Shown here: piece after piece, positions 7,389-15,532 of the stretch
How positions within the stretch are numbered: the stretch's first letter is position 1
How the letters are laid out: each line of letters begins with the position of its first letter
Source: a virus
Reading direction: 5' to 3' (one strand)
DNA length: 50,597 nucleotides
Virus record (IMG/VR): IMGVR_UViG_3300022935_000028
Span: 1 to 50,597 of that record
Program-made: the position numbers and the translations under genes
The notes under the pieces: generated by a model
What the model was told of the DNA's origin: nothing
The model's database searches: none
What the model saw: the letters and a program-made list of their open reading frames with translations, nothing else

Positions 7389-10300
7389 TTAACCTAGTGC
7401 CGCAATTTCACCTGTGTTTTTAATTCTCAATGGAATGTAGATGAATTCAATTGCCTTAACAGGCTCAATAGCAATATCTAACCATAGCTCGTTTCTATCG
7501 ATTCTTGCTGGAGTATTATTGCTTTCATCACATACAACTAAGAAGTCATAAAGTGCTCTTAGACCTACAAGTTCTAGTAGCAGAGCATCTGCTGCTGCTT
7601 TAACCTGATCACGTGTGATCTTGTCATTTGGTTCGAACAAGTATGGTCTTGCAAGTAGTTCTAGTTGTCCACGTAAGTATACAACCAAACGTGCTACGTT
7701 TACACGATCTAGCGCACTTGCATTTCTTGCACGAGTTTTCTGACCAAATACAACTAAACCTGCTCCGCTAATAAACGTAATTGGGTTAATGTTGTTGCTG
7801 TATAGTGTATCACGCTGGCCTGTGTTAAGTGCAACACTTACAAATTCACCTTCACTATTTACATAGCCTGAACTTGTTGCGTTTGTTACACCACCGCGTC
7901 TTGTACCTGCTGGAGCAAACCAGGGGAACGCAACTTGGTCGTTTAGTATAATAGTACGTAGTGCCATATGACTTGGTGGAACAACAACGTTGTTTCCTGC
8001 ATTATCGCTTGTAAAGCCCCAAGGATAATACATTGCCATATATTCATCACGGCTTACTGCACCATCATCGTTATCTTCAACTGCTAGATTAACGTTAGTT
8101 GCCCATTCATTCAATGATGTTGCATCTGGTGTTAGTCTAGCTGGTGTGTCACCTACAACAAATGCTGTTAAGCGTCTGTCATAGTTTAGTGTAATCATTT
8201 CACCTATTAGCTCTGGATAACCTGGAGCAGCAATTAGATTAAACTGACGTGATTCTTCGTCTCTAATATCTTGGTTGCTGTTTACAGTTGCTTGTAGAGC
8301 TTGTACTACAGACTTGCGTTGTGCGTGACGTCCAAATGTGCCTGAACCGTCTTCGTTATTGCCTGAGTCAGTAACCCAACGATGTGGATAGTACTGTTCC
8401 ATTGATTGATCTTCTAAGCTACCGCTGTTTCCTACAACTTGGAAACGTCCGTTATCAGCTGCTGTATCAATATAGTTGCGCTCAAAACGCTTAACATTAA
8501 ATCCGCTTCTGCGTGTATTCCAAAGCAACATTCCTTCTGGATATAGTGCTGGATCTGGAGCATCTGGATCTAAATAGTCACTTACTAGAAGTTCGTCAAT
8601 ATCAGCTGCTGCTGAATTTGAACCTGCGTCTGACCAACGTGCGTCTGCAAATAATATTCCGTTTTCAGTTGTTTGATCAGCTTTATCAATAAGCACCCAC
8701 TTAGCAAGTGTAGCATTATAACGATATAGTGTGCCGTATGCTTCTACGTCTGAAGTGTCAACCCATAAATCGCCTTCAACTAGTGGACTTGTTTCGTCTG
8801 TTTGTAGTGTTGGTTCACTAGCACTTACAATAGGACCAGTTGCATTTGAATTAGGATATACATTTAGATATCCTCTCCATCCGCCGCTGCCGTCGTGTAC
8901 TAGCATATCAACTTCGTCAACTACTGAGCTGTACCATAATTCGCCGTCTGCTGTTAGACTTGCTGGTGCATCATCACTAGCAGTTGCTTCTAAAGGCTTC
9001 CAGTTTGATGCAACTAAATCATTAGCTGTATCGCCACTAGGTGCAGTGTAAAGATTAGCTTTTTTGTTAGTTCCTGTAGCAACAAAACCTGCTAAACTTA
9101 AAAGTCCATCAGTATCGGCAATACGGAAATCGCCGCCTGTTTTATGCTGAATAACAATTCTATTTGAAGCATCAACAAGTGCAACGATATTAGTGAATCC
9201 GGCTGCATTAATACCTGCTGCAACAATATCTGCATCTGCACTAGAACCTAAAGTTGTAACTGATATTGTCTTATTAGATCTAGTTAAACTTCCTGCTGTA
9301 GTTTCTGCAATATCAAAAGAATATGTACCAGATACTAGTTGAGTGGTAATTTTATCACCAGTTACAACTGTTGCTCCGGCTGCTGCTCTTGAAAAAACTT
9401 GGAAGTCTAATAAAATTGGATCTGTTTCGTTAATGTTAGCTTTTACATATAAATCTCCTGCAAGAAGATTTGATCCGCCACCGCTTTTGTCTAAACCAAA
9501 TAGTGCTCTTTCTGGACTTGCGTACATTGGTGCATCAATAGATTCCCAAAGCTGAGTGTCGCTATTGTAAGATTTAACACTAATGTCTGCTCCACCATTT
9601 GGACTTGTAGTTTTAATCCAAAGTGAACCACTAGGTGCTTCTGCTGAACCGCCATCTTTGTATGCAGGAACGCTTGTGTGAGGTGCAATAGTAACTTTAG
9701 GTGCAGCATATGTGCCTGTTATAATACCTAATGCGCCACCATCTTCTGAAGCAGTATTTTCGTCACCTACTAGTGACCCTGATCCTGTTTCAATTATAAT
9801 ATCAACACCTGTTGAATAAAGTTCTAATGCACTATCAACTACTGCTGCTGATACACCTGCAATACCTCTAGCATTAATATCTGCTGCAAGTGTAGTAAGT
9901 GTTGTGCCTGAAGAAGTAACTTCTAAACTGTTAATTACCATTGAATCGCTTAATGCAATACTTACTGGTGTTTTACTACCTCTAACTGTTGCCCAACTTG
10001 CTGACCATTGAGTTGAACCAACTCTAACCCAATCACCTGCAGAACCTGCTGCTGATGAATGTCCTGGAGTTTTATAAAATGTTCTAAACTCTGTAGCAGT
10101 ATCGTTTACATCAATTGTGCCATCAATAGCATAATCACCAATTTGTCCAATTGATGTTTTTGGTGCTGATGTGTTCGAATCAATATCTGAAGCTTCAACT
10201 AACACAGTTCTAGGTACTACTGAAAAAGACTGACCGCCTGTTGTTGTAACAGCGTTGCTATTCCATTCTAAAATACCAAAACTTGAAGTTTGCGTATCAA

Positions 10301-10709
10301 TCCATTTTGCACCGTTAGCAGGTTCACCACCTGGTGCATTTGATTGTGCAGTAAGTTTAGCTAAGTCGATGTCTGCTCTTACTACATATGCTCTATTAGA
10401 TACACCTAATACAGAATATGCAGTTTGTAATCCATACTCATTTAATTCACCTGCGTGAATCATATTGCCATTGGCATCTGAGTAAAATAATGGATCTCCG
10501 AATGTTTCACCAAGCTCTCGCTGGCTGGTGATTAGATATGGTTTACCAGCGTTTGCTTTGGTTGTACCTGCTGCAATTCCTGCGCCACTACTTGAAGTTT
10601 TATTACTAGCAGTTGCGACAAAAATCATAGGTACAGTACCAGCTGCGGCCGGAGTGTAGAATGATTCGTCAATTACATTGACTTCTACGCCTGGTGATAC
10701 TAATGCCAT
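7389..10709 (-). CDS. gp18: contractile tail sheath protein (T4 gp18 homologue, with large insertions)
   Basis: 1106 residues against 659 in T4 gp18. The N-terminus MALVSPGVEVNVIDESFYTP and the conserved C-terminal contractile core (FISGAGLVVFGQKT, then RVNVARLVVYLRGQLELLARPYLFEPND and LWLDIAIEPVKAIEFIYIPLR) identify the sheath, which contracts around the tube to drive it into the host. Roughly residues 140-720 are extra, beta-rich and repetitive, with short modules such as EGDLWVDTSD...LYRYN..LAKWVLID, GELWYSSV and GDLYVKA, and are probably exposed on the tail surface. An in-frame ATG lies six codons upstream (10727), but AGGAG eight bases before 10709 decides for the shorter start. A late-type octamer lies 40 bases upstream. 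Confidence 0.96.
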   Translation of the reverse strand: MALVSPGVEVNVIDESFYTPAAAGTVPMIFVATASNKTSSSGAGIAAGTTKANAGKPYLITSQRELGETFGDPLFYSDANGNMIHAGELNEYGLQTAYSVLGVSNRAYVVRADIDLAKLTAQSNAPGGEPANGAKWIDTQTSSFGILEWNSNAVTTTGGQSFSVVPRTVLVEASDIDSNTSAPKTSIGQIGDYAIDGTIDVNDTATEFRTFYKTPGHSSAAGSAGDWVRVGSTQWSASWATVRGSKTPVSIALSDSMVINSLEVTSSGTTLTTLAADINARGIAGVSAAVVDSALELYSTGVDIIIETGSGSLVGDENTASEDGGALGIITGTYAAPKVTIAPHTSVPAYKDGGSAEAPSGSLWIKTTSPNGGADISVKSYNSDTQLWESIDAPMYASPERALFGLDKSGGGSNLLAGDLYVKANINETDPILLDFQVFSRAAAGATVVTGDKITTQLVSGTYSFDIAETTAGSLTRSNKTISVTTLGSSADADIVAAGINAAGFTNIVALVDASNRIVIQHKTGGDFRIADTDGLLSLAGFVATGTNKKANLYTAPSGDTANDLVASNWKPLEATASDDAPASLTADGELWYSSVVDEVDMLVHDGSGGWRGYLNVYPNSNATGPIVSASEPTLQTDETSPLVEGDLWVDTSDVEAYGTLYRYNATLAKWVLIDKADQTTENGILFADARWSDAGSNSAAADIDELLVSDYLDPDAPDPALYPEGMLLWNTRRSGFNVKRFERNYIDTAADNGRFQVVGNSGSLEDQSMEQYYPHRWVTDSGNNEDGSGTFGRHAQRKSVVQALQATVNSNQDIRDEESRQFNLIAAPGYPELIGEMITLNYDRRLTAFVVGDTPARLTPDATSLNEWATNVNLAVEDNDDGAVSRDEYMAMYYPWGFTSDNAGNNVVVPPSHMALRTIILNDQVAFPWFAPAGTRRGGVTNATSSGYVNSEGEFVSVALNTGQRDTLYSNNINPITFISGAGLVVFGQKTRARNASALDRVNVARLVVYLRGQLELLARPYLFEPNDKITRDQVKAAADALLLELVGLRALYDFLVVCDESNNTPARIDRNELWLDIAIEPVKAIEFIYIPLRIKNTGEIAALG

Positions 10710-10749
10710 TTTTATTTCTCCTATCAAAATGATATTGTTTTATATAGTG

Positions 10750-10757
10750 TATTTATT
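10750..10757 (-). promoter_or_regulatory. late promoter octamer AATAAATA upstream of sheath gene
   Basis: AATAAATA on the minus strand, one mismatch from the T4 late consensus, 40 bases before the sheath start at 10709 and followed by AGGAG. The 10728-10824 interval between the divergent sheath and HNH-like genes holds this site, the plus-strand site at 10813 and nothing else that I can identify. Confidence 0.55.
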
Positions 10758-10812
10758 AATTTAGAAAGTTTTCACCCTTATATACACCCCGAAAAAGGCA
10801 CCAAAAAGGTGA

Positions 10813-10820
10813 GCTAAATA
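10813..10820 (+). promoter_or_regulatory. late-promoter-like octamer GCTAAATA, four bases from ATG
   Basis: GCTAAATA on the plus strand, then CACT and ATG at 10825. It has the same geometry as the GATAAATA-CAGT-ATG at 734-746. GGTGAG a little upstream is too far from ATG to be a good Shine-Dalgarno. Confidence 0.45.
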
Positions 10821-10824
10821 CACT

Positions 10825-11160
10825 ATGAGACCTTTATGTCAGTGCGGAGAGCGGCCTGCTGCTATTAATTACAAAAAGCAAGGTAAAACATATTATCGAA
10901 AACTGTGCGAACGCTGTTTACGAAATGGCATTCATCACGGCATACCTATATGGAAACAACGAGGTTATGTTAAAAAAGAAGAATGTGAAAAGTGCGGTTT
11001 TAAATCAAAACATACAGAACAATTTAATGTCTTTCATATCGACGGAGATTTAAATAATTGTCGACCTAATAATCTAAAAACAATATGTGCAAATTGTCAG
11101 CGTTTAGTTCAAAAAGAAGGCGTCCGTTGGAGACAAGGAGATTTACGTCCTGACTTTTAA
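10825..11160 (+). CDS. small zinc-binding, HNH-endonuclease-like protein
   Basis: 111 residues, basic. The N-terminus has CQCGERPAAINY followed by CERC, giving a four-Cys zinc site. The C-terminal half reads like an HNH/McrA-type core: CEKCGF ... FNVFHIDGDLNNCRPNNLKT, then ICANCQR. The H of FHIDGD, the N of PNNL and the two CxxC pairs match the beta-beta-alpha-metal pattern. It may nick or cut DNA, or be a free-standing homing-type or regulatory zinc protein. It is the only plus-strand gene in the 0-12.4 kb block. It is divergent from the sheath gene and overlaps the 3' end of the next minus-strand gene by 18 bases, an arrangement typical of an inserted cargo gene, although similar proteins are common in marine T4-like phages. 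Confidence 0.85.
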   Translation: MRPLCQCGERPAAINYKKQGKTYYRKLCERCLRNGIHHGIPIWKQRGYVKKEECEKCGFKSKHTEQFNVFHIDGDLNNCRPNNLKTICANCQRLVQKEGVRWRQGDLRPDF

Positions 11161-11643
11161 ATGTTCTACAAGTTGGTACGTATTAAACATAAGTTCGTCA
11201 AGGTTGCTGTTGTTATCAATAGTGAAATCTGCCATCCATTGTTCTAAACTCATTGAGTCTTTTGCTTCAGGAGGAAGATGATCACTACGATCGACCCAAA
11301 TAGCATAATCAAATACATTTGTATTTTTCATAGCGTAGAATTCACGCTTATTACGTAGTCCACAATAGATATCGTGTTGTTTAAATATTTCTCGACCTAA
11401 GCGAGCTCCATCGCCTTTATTAAAATCGCAGATAGCATCATACCATTCTGCTCTGTGATTATGCCTGTCAGCATAGCACTCTTCTTCATCAGCATATCCA
11501 TACTTGTCCTTTAGCATATCATAGATAAAAAGTTTTGAACAGAATCGACTGCTTGATTCAAAACTTAGATTATAATTTTGTTGTAAAATTTCGCACACAG
11601 TATCTTTACCGTGGCGACCGTGTCCGATAACTAATAATTTCAT
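11143..11643 (-). CDS. P-loop kinase, deoxynucleoside-monophosphate-kinase-like
   Basis: 166 residues. The N-terminus MKLLVIGHGRHGKDTVCEIL has a clear P-loop (GHGRHGKDT, residues 7-15), as in small nucleotide kinases and in the dNMP kinase gp1 of T4. Further features are an acidic Y-rich middle (DKYGYADEEECYADR), HRAEWYDAICDFNKGDG and DYAIWVDRSDHLPPE, a plausible lid or base-binding region. If it is a dNMP kinase it would raise dNDP levels for phage DNA synthesis; the substrate cannot be read from sequence. It stands between gp13 and the sheath gene yet has its own sigma70-like promoter at 11671-11699 and an AGAGG ribosome-binding site, so it can be expressed early, unlike its structural neighbours. 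Its stop overlaps the convergent HNH-like gene. Confidence 0.85.
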   Translation of the reverse strand: MKLLVIGHGRHGKDTVCEILQQNYNLSFESSSRFCSKLFIYDMLKDKYGYADEEECYADRHNHRAEWYDAICDFNKGDGARLGREIFKQHDIYCGLRNKREFYAMKNTNVFDYAIWVDRSDHLPPEAKDSMSLEQWMADFTIDNNSNLDELMFNTYQLVEHLKVRT

Positions 11644-11663
11644 AAAAGATATACCTCTATATT

Positions 11664-11671
11664 AATTTATA
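11664..11671 (-). promoter_or_regulatory. possible late octamer TATAAATT
   Basis: TATAAATT on the minus strand differs from the late consensus only in its last base. It abuts the -10 of the sigma70-like promoter, so the kinase gene may be read both early and late. Confidence 0.35.
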
Positions 11672-11699
11672 GTGTATAGTCTTTAATGCAAATTGTCAA
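11671..11699 (-). promoter_or_regulatory. sigma70-type early promoter for the kinase-like gene
   Basis: On the minus strand TTGACA (11694-11699) is separated by exactly 17 bases from TACACT (11671-11676). The -35 is perfect; the -10 matches 4 of 6. It overlaps the gp13 stop codon. The leader is about 20 bases and contains AGAGG. Confidence 0.6.
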
Positions 11700-12454
11700 C
11701 CAATAAGAAAACCGTATCCAGTACCGCCACTAACTGCAAGTGATACATCAGCTTCTAGCTTTTCTAATTCTGCTTGTGCTTCAGCTTTTAGTGCATCACC
11801 GTTAAGTGTTGAACCACCTTGTGGTCCAGCAATAGTAGCAAACTTTGAACGTGCTTCGCCTAACATATATTTACAACTTGCAAGTGTATAATCTTTAATC
11901 CATTGCACTGCTAAGTAATCACTTAATAGTTCCGAATCTGGACGATAGTTGTAACAATAAAGTAATAGTTCTTCTTCTGCTCTAGGGCGTTGTAGTAATG
12001 TAAGTTTTTTACTTGTATTACTCCACTTAAACTCGATAAATGATCCAAACATACGTCCTACAAGTTCTTGGTGTTGTGCAAACAAATCATATGTTGCTAG
12101 TCCGCCCATTTTAGAGCTAGATAGCAAGTATGTATTTGTGTATGCTAAATTAAATGGCTCAAACAAACTGCCGCCATCACCGCCACCAGTTCTAGAACCT
12201 ATACTTCTACGGAATAATTTACGAACTTCTATAACTTCATTTGGCAATGTATACTCATTTTGATCTACTACAGTTGTTAAAAACATATATGATTCTTCAA
12301 CACTATTATCACTACGTTGTCTAAATTTAGTCAATGCTTTTGTTAGAGCTGTTTCATAATGTATTGGGTCAAGTTCTACATCAACCATTCCACCGCCGAG
12401 AAATGTGTTTACATAGTCGTATACTTCTTGTTTTTGTGTTGCTAAATCTGCCAT
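11696..12454 (-). CDS. gp13: neck protein (T4 gp13-like)
   Basis: 252 residues, MADLATQKQEVYDYVNTFLG at the N-terminus. The pattern GGMVDVELDPIHYETALTKAL, then SVEESYMFLTTV, NEYTLPNEVIEVRKLFRRSIG, and a C-terminal IAGPQGGSTLNGDALKAEAQ matches the neck protein that marine T4-like phages carry beside gp14. In T4, gp13 and gp14 form the collar that seals the filled head and accepts the tail. The divergent neighbour is gp14, which supports the call. Start: GGAGA about eight bases before ATG and a GATAAATA 18 bases upstream, in the palindrome shared with gp14. The gp13 name rests on remembered family resemblance and context, not on an alignment made here. Confidence 0.87.
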   Translation of the reverse strand: MADLATQKQEVYDYVNTFLGGGMVDVELDPIHYETALTKALTKFRQRSDNSVEESYMFLTTVVDQNEYTLPNEVIEVRKLFRRSIGSRTGGGDGGSLFEPFNLAYTNTYLLSSSKMGGLATYDLFAQHQELVGRMFGSFIEFKWSNTSKKLTLLQRPRAEEELLLYCYNYRPDSELLSDYLAVQWIKDYTLASCKYMLGEARSKFATIAGPQGGSTLNGDALKAEAQAELEKLEADVSLAVSGGTGYGFLIG

Positions 12455-12472
12455 ATAAGTTTCTCCACATAG

Positions 12473-12493
12473 TATTTATCGTTACGATAAATA
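12473..12493. promoter_or_regulatory. palindromic divergent late promoter for gp13 and gp14
   Basis: Arms TATTTATCG (12473-12481) and CGATAAATA (12485-12493) form a perfect inverted repeat around TTA. Each arm carries GATAAATA, one pointing to gp13 (minus) and one to gp14 (plus). The gp13 side leaves an 18-base gap with GGAGA. The gp14 side leaves only five bases before ATG at 12499. The two polymerase sites share the same 21 bases. Confidence 0.75.
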
Positions 12494-12498
12494 TGTAT

Positions 12499-13671
12499 AT
12501 GCCAAGACTATCTTTATATAAACCAGAGCGCGGAAATGATTATCACTTTATAGACAAACAAGTTTATGAAATGTTTACCATTGGCGGTACTGACATTAAT
12601 GTACACAAATATATAGGACCTAACAATCCTGCCGACGGTGAAGCTACAGCTGATCAGCCGCAATATGATGTAGTAAAAGAAACTAACATTCAAGATTTGT
12701 TATTCTTAGAAAATAGAGATAGAAAATATGATCCTGATGTATACTCAATGCGTGGCATTTATAATGTACAAGATATTGACTTTGATCTAAGTCAATTTGG
12801 GTTATTTTTAAGTAATGATACACTGTTTATGACTATACATATTAACAGTTCAGTTAAAACACTTGGTAGAAAAATTATGAGTGGGGATGTAATAGAATTA
12901 CCTCACTTAAAAGACGAATATGCACTAAATGATTATAGTATTGCACTCAAAAGATTTTATGTTGTAGAAGATGTGAATCGTGCAGCAGAAGGGTTTAGCC
13001 AAACTTGGTATCCGCATTTATATAGAATAAAATTAAAACAAATCGTAGACAGTACAGAATTTAAAGAAATACTAGATCTTCCTGCTGAAGAAGGTAGCGA
13101 TAACACATTACGTGATATACTTTCTACTTACGAAAAAGAAATGCAAATAAACAATGCTGTTGTTGCACAAGCAGAAGCTGATGCTCCTAAATCAGGGTAT
13201 GATATTAATCATTATTATACTGTTGCTACAAATGACGACGGTAGTATTGATTTACGAACAGCAGATAACGAAGACTTAGATGCAAGCGGATTTACAGTTA
13301 GTGCCGACGAAATTACTAATAGACCTGAACGCGAAGGATATTCGGGATACTTAGTAGGTACTGGAGATGTTGCGCCAAACGGTGCGCCATTTGGTTTTGG
13401 TATACAGTTTCCTAGAGATAATAATGAAGGAGATTATTTTTTAAGGACAGATTTTTTACCAAATAGAATGTTTAGATATGACGGAGCAAGATGGGTGAAA
13501 GTTACAGACGATATTAGAATGACCTTAAGTAACACTCTTGAAAGACAAACTTATAAAACATCGTTTATCAACAACACTAACACAAGTAATATAAGTGGCG
13601 AACAAGTTGAAGAAAGACAAAGTTTATCTAAAGCACTCAGACCAAAAAAACCAACAGCGGATAATAACTAA
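12499..13671 (+). CDS. gp14: neck protein (T4 gp14-like, with C-terminal extension)
   Basis: 390 residues from MPRLSLYKPERGNDYHFID; T4 gp14 has 256. The conserved neck-protein core is seen in GGTDINVHKYIGP, DIDFDLSQFGLFLSNDTLFMT, GDVIELPHLKD and FYVVEDVNRA...WYPHLYRIKLKQI, which follow the order of T4 gp14 (FGMQVQDEVTL ... GDLIYFPMD ... WVEPYDPFYQL). The second half is an extension with a GDYFLRTD...RMFRYDGARWVKV module like those in the sheath insertions. The frame is open further upstream (to 12334) and offers ATG at 12493, but that ATG lies inside the promoter octamer. 12499 gives the family-like N-terminus. gp15 follows with a one-base overlap. Confidence 0.92.
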   Translation: MPRLSLYKPERGNDYHFIDKQVYEMFTIGGTDINVHKYIGPNNPADGEATADQPQYDVVKETNIQDLLFLENRDRKYDPDVYSMRGIYNVQDIDFDLSQFGLFLSNDTLFMTIHINSSVKTLGRKIMSGDVIELPHLKDEYALNDYSIALKRFYVVEDVNRAAEGFSQTWYPHLYRIKLKQIVDSTEFKEILDLPAEEGSDNTLRDILSTYEKEMQINNAVVAQAEADAPKSGYDINHYYTVATNDDGSIDLRTADNEDLDASGFTVSADEITNRPEREGYSGYLVGTGDVAPNGAPFGFGIQFPRDNNEGDYFLRTDFLPNRMFRYDGARWVKVTDDIRMTLSNTLERQTYKTSFINNTNTSNISGEQVEERQSLSKALRPKKPTADNN

Positions 13672-15083
13672 TGCAACACTTTTATGACGGACAAGTTAGA
13701 AGATATCTTACTCAAATGATGCGTATTTTGAGTAACTTTCCTATCAAAGAAGGTGACGGAAATATAAAAGATGTACCAGTTACATATGGAGATCTTACAA
13801 GACAAGTTGCAAATATAATAAGAGAAAATTCAGAAAATAAATTACCTAGCGCACCAAGAATTGCTGTTTACTTAACTGGCTTAGAGTTAGACAAAGATAG
13901 ACTTACTGATGCAACTTATACTCGTAAAACAAATATTAGAGAACGTGCTTATGACGAAACTAATCAAGAATATCTTAACTATCAAGGTAAAAATTATACT
14001 GTAGAGCGTTTAATTCCTACACCGTATATGATGAGAGTCAATGCAGACATATGGACAACAAACACTGATCAAAAATTACAATTACTAGAACAAATTTTAG
14101 TATTGTTTAACCCTAGTTTAGAAATGCAAACTACTGACAATTTTATTGATTGGACAAGTATTACTGTTGTTAATTTAGAAAATGTGCAATGGTCAAATCG
14201 AAGTGTACCAGTTGGAGTTGATTCAGAAATAGACATTGCTACATTAACATTTAGTGTTCCAATTTATATTAGTCCGCCTACTAAAGTACGTAAAATGGGT
14301 GTTATTACTAATATCATTACTAGTATGTTTGACGAAGATAGGGGAACTATTGAAGATGGAGTTACTGCTCCACAATTAAATCAGTTCGATGATTATCCAA
14401 CATCTGGTATAACTTCAAACGAGTTTGGAAATCTTGCGCAAACTAGTATTGCAGATAATACTGCTAATGTAAATTATAACAAGTATGGTGTTTACTTAGA
14501 TACTGACACAGCGCAACTTTATTCTAATGGTATAGTAGGAAATAGAAACTGGAGAGAAATATTTGAAGCACTTCCAGGTACATATGCAGCCGATGTAAGT
14601 CGTATATTTTTAACCAATCTAGATAACGATGCAACAGTTACAGGTACATTTACACTAAGTCCATTTGACGAGGGCAAAATTTTAATTAATTGGGATGCTG
14701 ATAGTTTTCCAACAGATACAGTGATAGATGGTAGAACTACTATTGATTACATAATTAATCCTGTAAGTTTTAACCCTGCCTCTATAAAAATATCCGGTTT
14801 AAGATTATTGTTATTAGAAGATTTAGGAGATCCTAATGCCATTAATATTCCGGTAGCGTGGCAAAATACAGACGGCACAGGATTAATAGCAAAAGCAAAT
14901 GATATTATAGAATGGGATGGTGCAAAATGGAACATTGTATTTGATTCAAGTTCTGTGTCTGCTACAACTTATACAACAAATCTAAATACAAGCGTACAAT
15001 ATAGATTTAAAAATGGCGAGTGGTTTAAGTCTGTAGACGGTGATTATCCAGTTGGGTCTTGGCGCATAGAGCTTGCCGGCTAA
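13671..15083 (+). CDS. gp15: tail sheath stabiliser / head-proximal tail tip protein (T4 gp15-like)
   Basis: 470 residues against 272 in T4 gp15. It caps the tail at its head end and joins it to the neck. The first 230 residues carry the family pattern: MQHFYDGQVRRYLTQMMRIL (T4: FYNSSFRRYATLMGDLF), KDVPVTYGD, APRIAVYLTGLELD, then YMMRVNADIWTTNTDQKLQL and LEQILVLFNPSLEM (T4: ...YELSIFTRYEDDMFQIVEQILPYFQP), and a final TFSVPIYISPPTKV. The remaining 240 residues are an added beta-rich tail ending in QYRFKNGEWFKSVDGDY, again like the surface modules of the sheath and gp14. The start overlaps the gp14 stop by one base, so the two are co-translated. Confidence 0.92.
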   Translation: MQHFYDGQVRRYLTQMMRILSNFPIKEGDGNIKDVPVTYGDLTRQVANIIRENSENKLPSAPRIAVYLTGLELDKDRLTDATYTRKTNIRERAYDETNQEYLNYQGKNYTVERLIPTPYMMRVNADIWTTNTDQKLQLLEQILVLFNPSLEMQTTDNFIDWTSITVVNLENVQWSNRSVPVGVDSEIDIATLTFSVPIYISPPTKVRKMGVITNIITSMFDEDRGTIEDGVTAPQLNQFDDYPTSGITSNEFGNLAQTSIADNTANVNYNKYGVYLDTDTAQLYSNGIVGNRNWREIFEALPGTYAADVSRIFLTNLDNDATVTGTFTLSPFDEGKILINWDADSFPTDTVIDGRTTIDYIINPVSFNPASIKISGLRLLLLEDLGDPNAINIPVAWQNTDGTGLIAKANDIIEWDGAKWNIVFDSSSVSATTYTTNLNTSVQYRFKNGEWFKSVDGDYPVGSWRIELAG

Positions 15084-15091
15084 TTACATAT

Positions 15092-15532
15092 ATGAACAAA
15101 CATATTACTTGTAGTGGAGCACTATTCTACACTCTCCAGTCTAATCGTTTTTTATTTTTACATAGAGCTAACGGCAAGCGTAGCAATATGTGGGGATTGG
15201 TCGGAGGCACTAATGAAGGTGCAGAAACACCCTGGGAGGGATTAAAAAGAGAAATTGAAGAAGAAATTGGATTTTTGCCTGATATCAAAAAAACTCTTCC
15301 GTTAGAAAGTTTTATAAGTGCAGACAGTAAATTTTATTTTCATACATACCTCTGCGTAGTACAACAAGAATTTATTCCTCAACTCAATTCTGAACACGAC
15401 GGTTATGCTTGGTGTTCATTTACAAAATGGCCTAAACCGTTACACCACGGATTACGCAACACACTTCAAAGTAAAATTAATTTATCTAAGTTAGAAACTG
15501 TTTTTCAAACTATTAATTTACTTGACACTTAA
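15092..15532 (+). CDS. Nudix hydrolase
   Basis: 146 residues. The Nudix box is complete: G-x5-E-x7-REIEEEIGF (GTNEGAE, TPWEGLK, REIEEEIGF), so the catalytic helix is intact and the protein should cleave a nucleoside diphosphate linked to another group. The substrate cannot be told from the box. The start at 15092 gives MNKHITCSGALFYTLQ, the usual beginning of the first strand of the fold; an upstream in-frame ATG at 15059 lies inside gp15 and is less likely. The gene ends just before the sigma70 promoter of the heptose operon; the -35 starts inside its last codons. Because it stands next to ADP-heptose genes, an ADP-sugar substrate is worth considering, but nucleotide-pool cleaning is equally possible. 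Confidence 0.93.
   Translation: MNKHITCSGALFYTLQSNRFLFLHRANGKRSNMWGLVGGTNEGAETPWEGLKREIEEEIGFLPDIKKTLPLESFISADSKFYFHTYLCVVQQEFIPQLNSEHDGYAWCSFTKWPKPLHHGLRNTLQSKINLSKLETVFQTINLLDT

Noticed and set aside
10710-10727. Sheath start at 10727 (six extra residues)
   Set aside because: AGGAG lies just before 10709, and the family N-terminus MALVSPGV begins there.
10790-10815. Hairpin CACC-AAAAA-GGTG before the HNH-like gene as terminator
   Set aside because: Only four base pairs and no T run.
12334-12498. Upstream extension of the gp14 frame to an ATG at 12334
   Set aside because: It lies antisense to the gp13 start, crosses the palindromic promoter and adds a hydrophobic stretch absent from gp14-like proteins. 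12499 gives the expected N-terminus.
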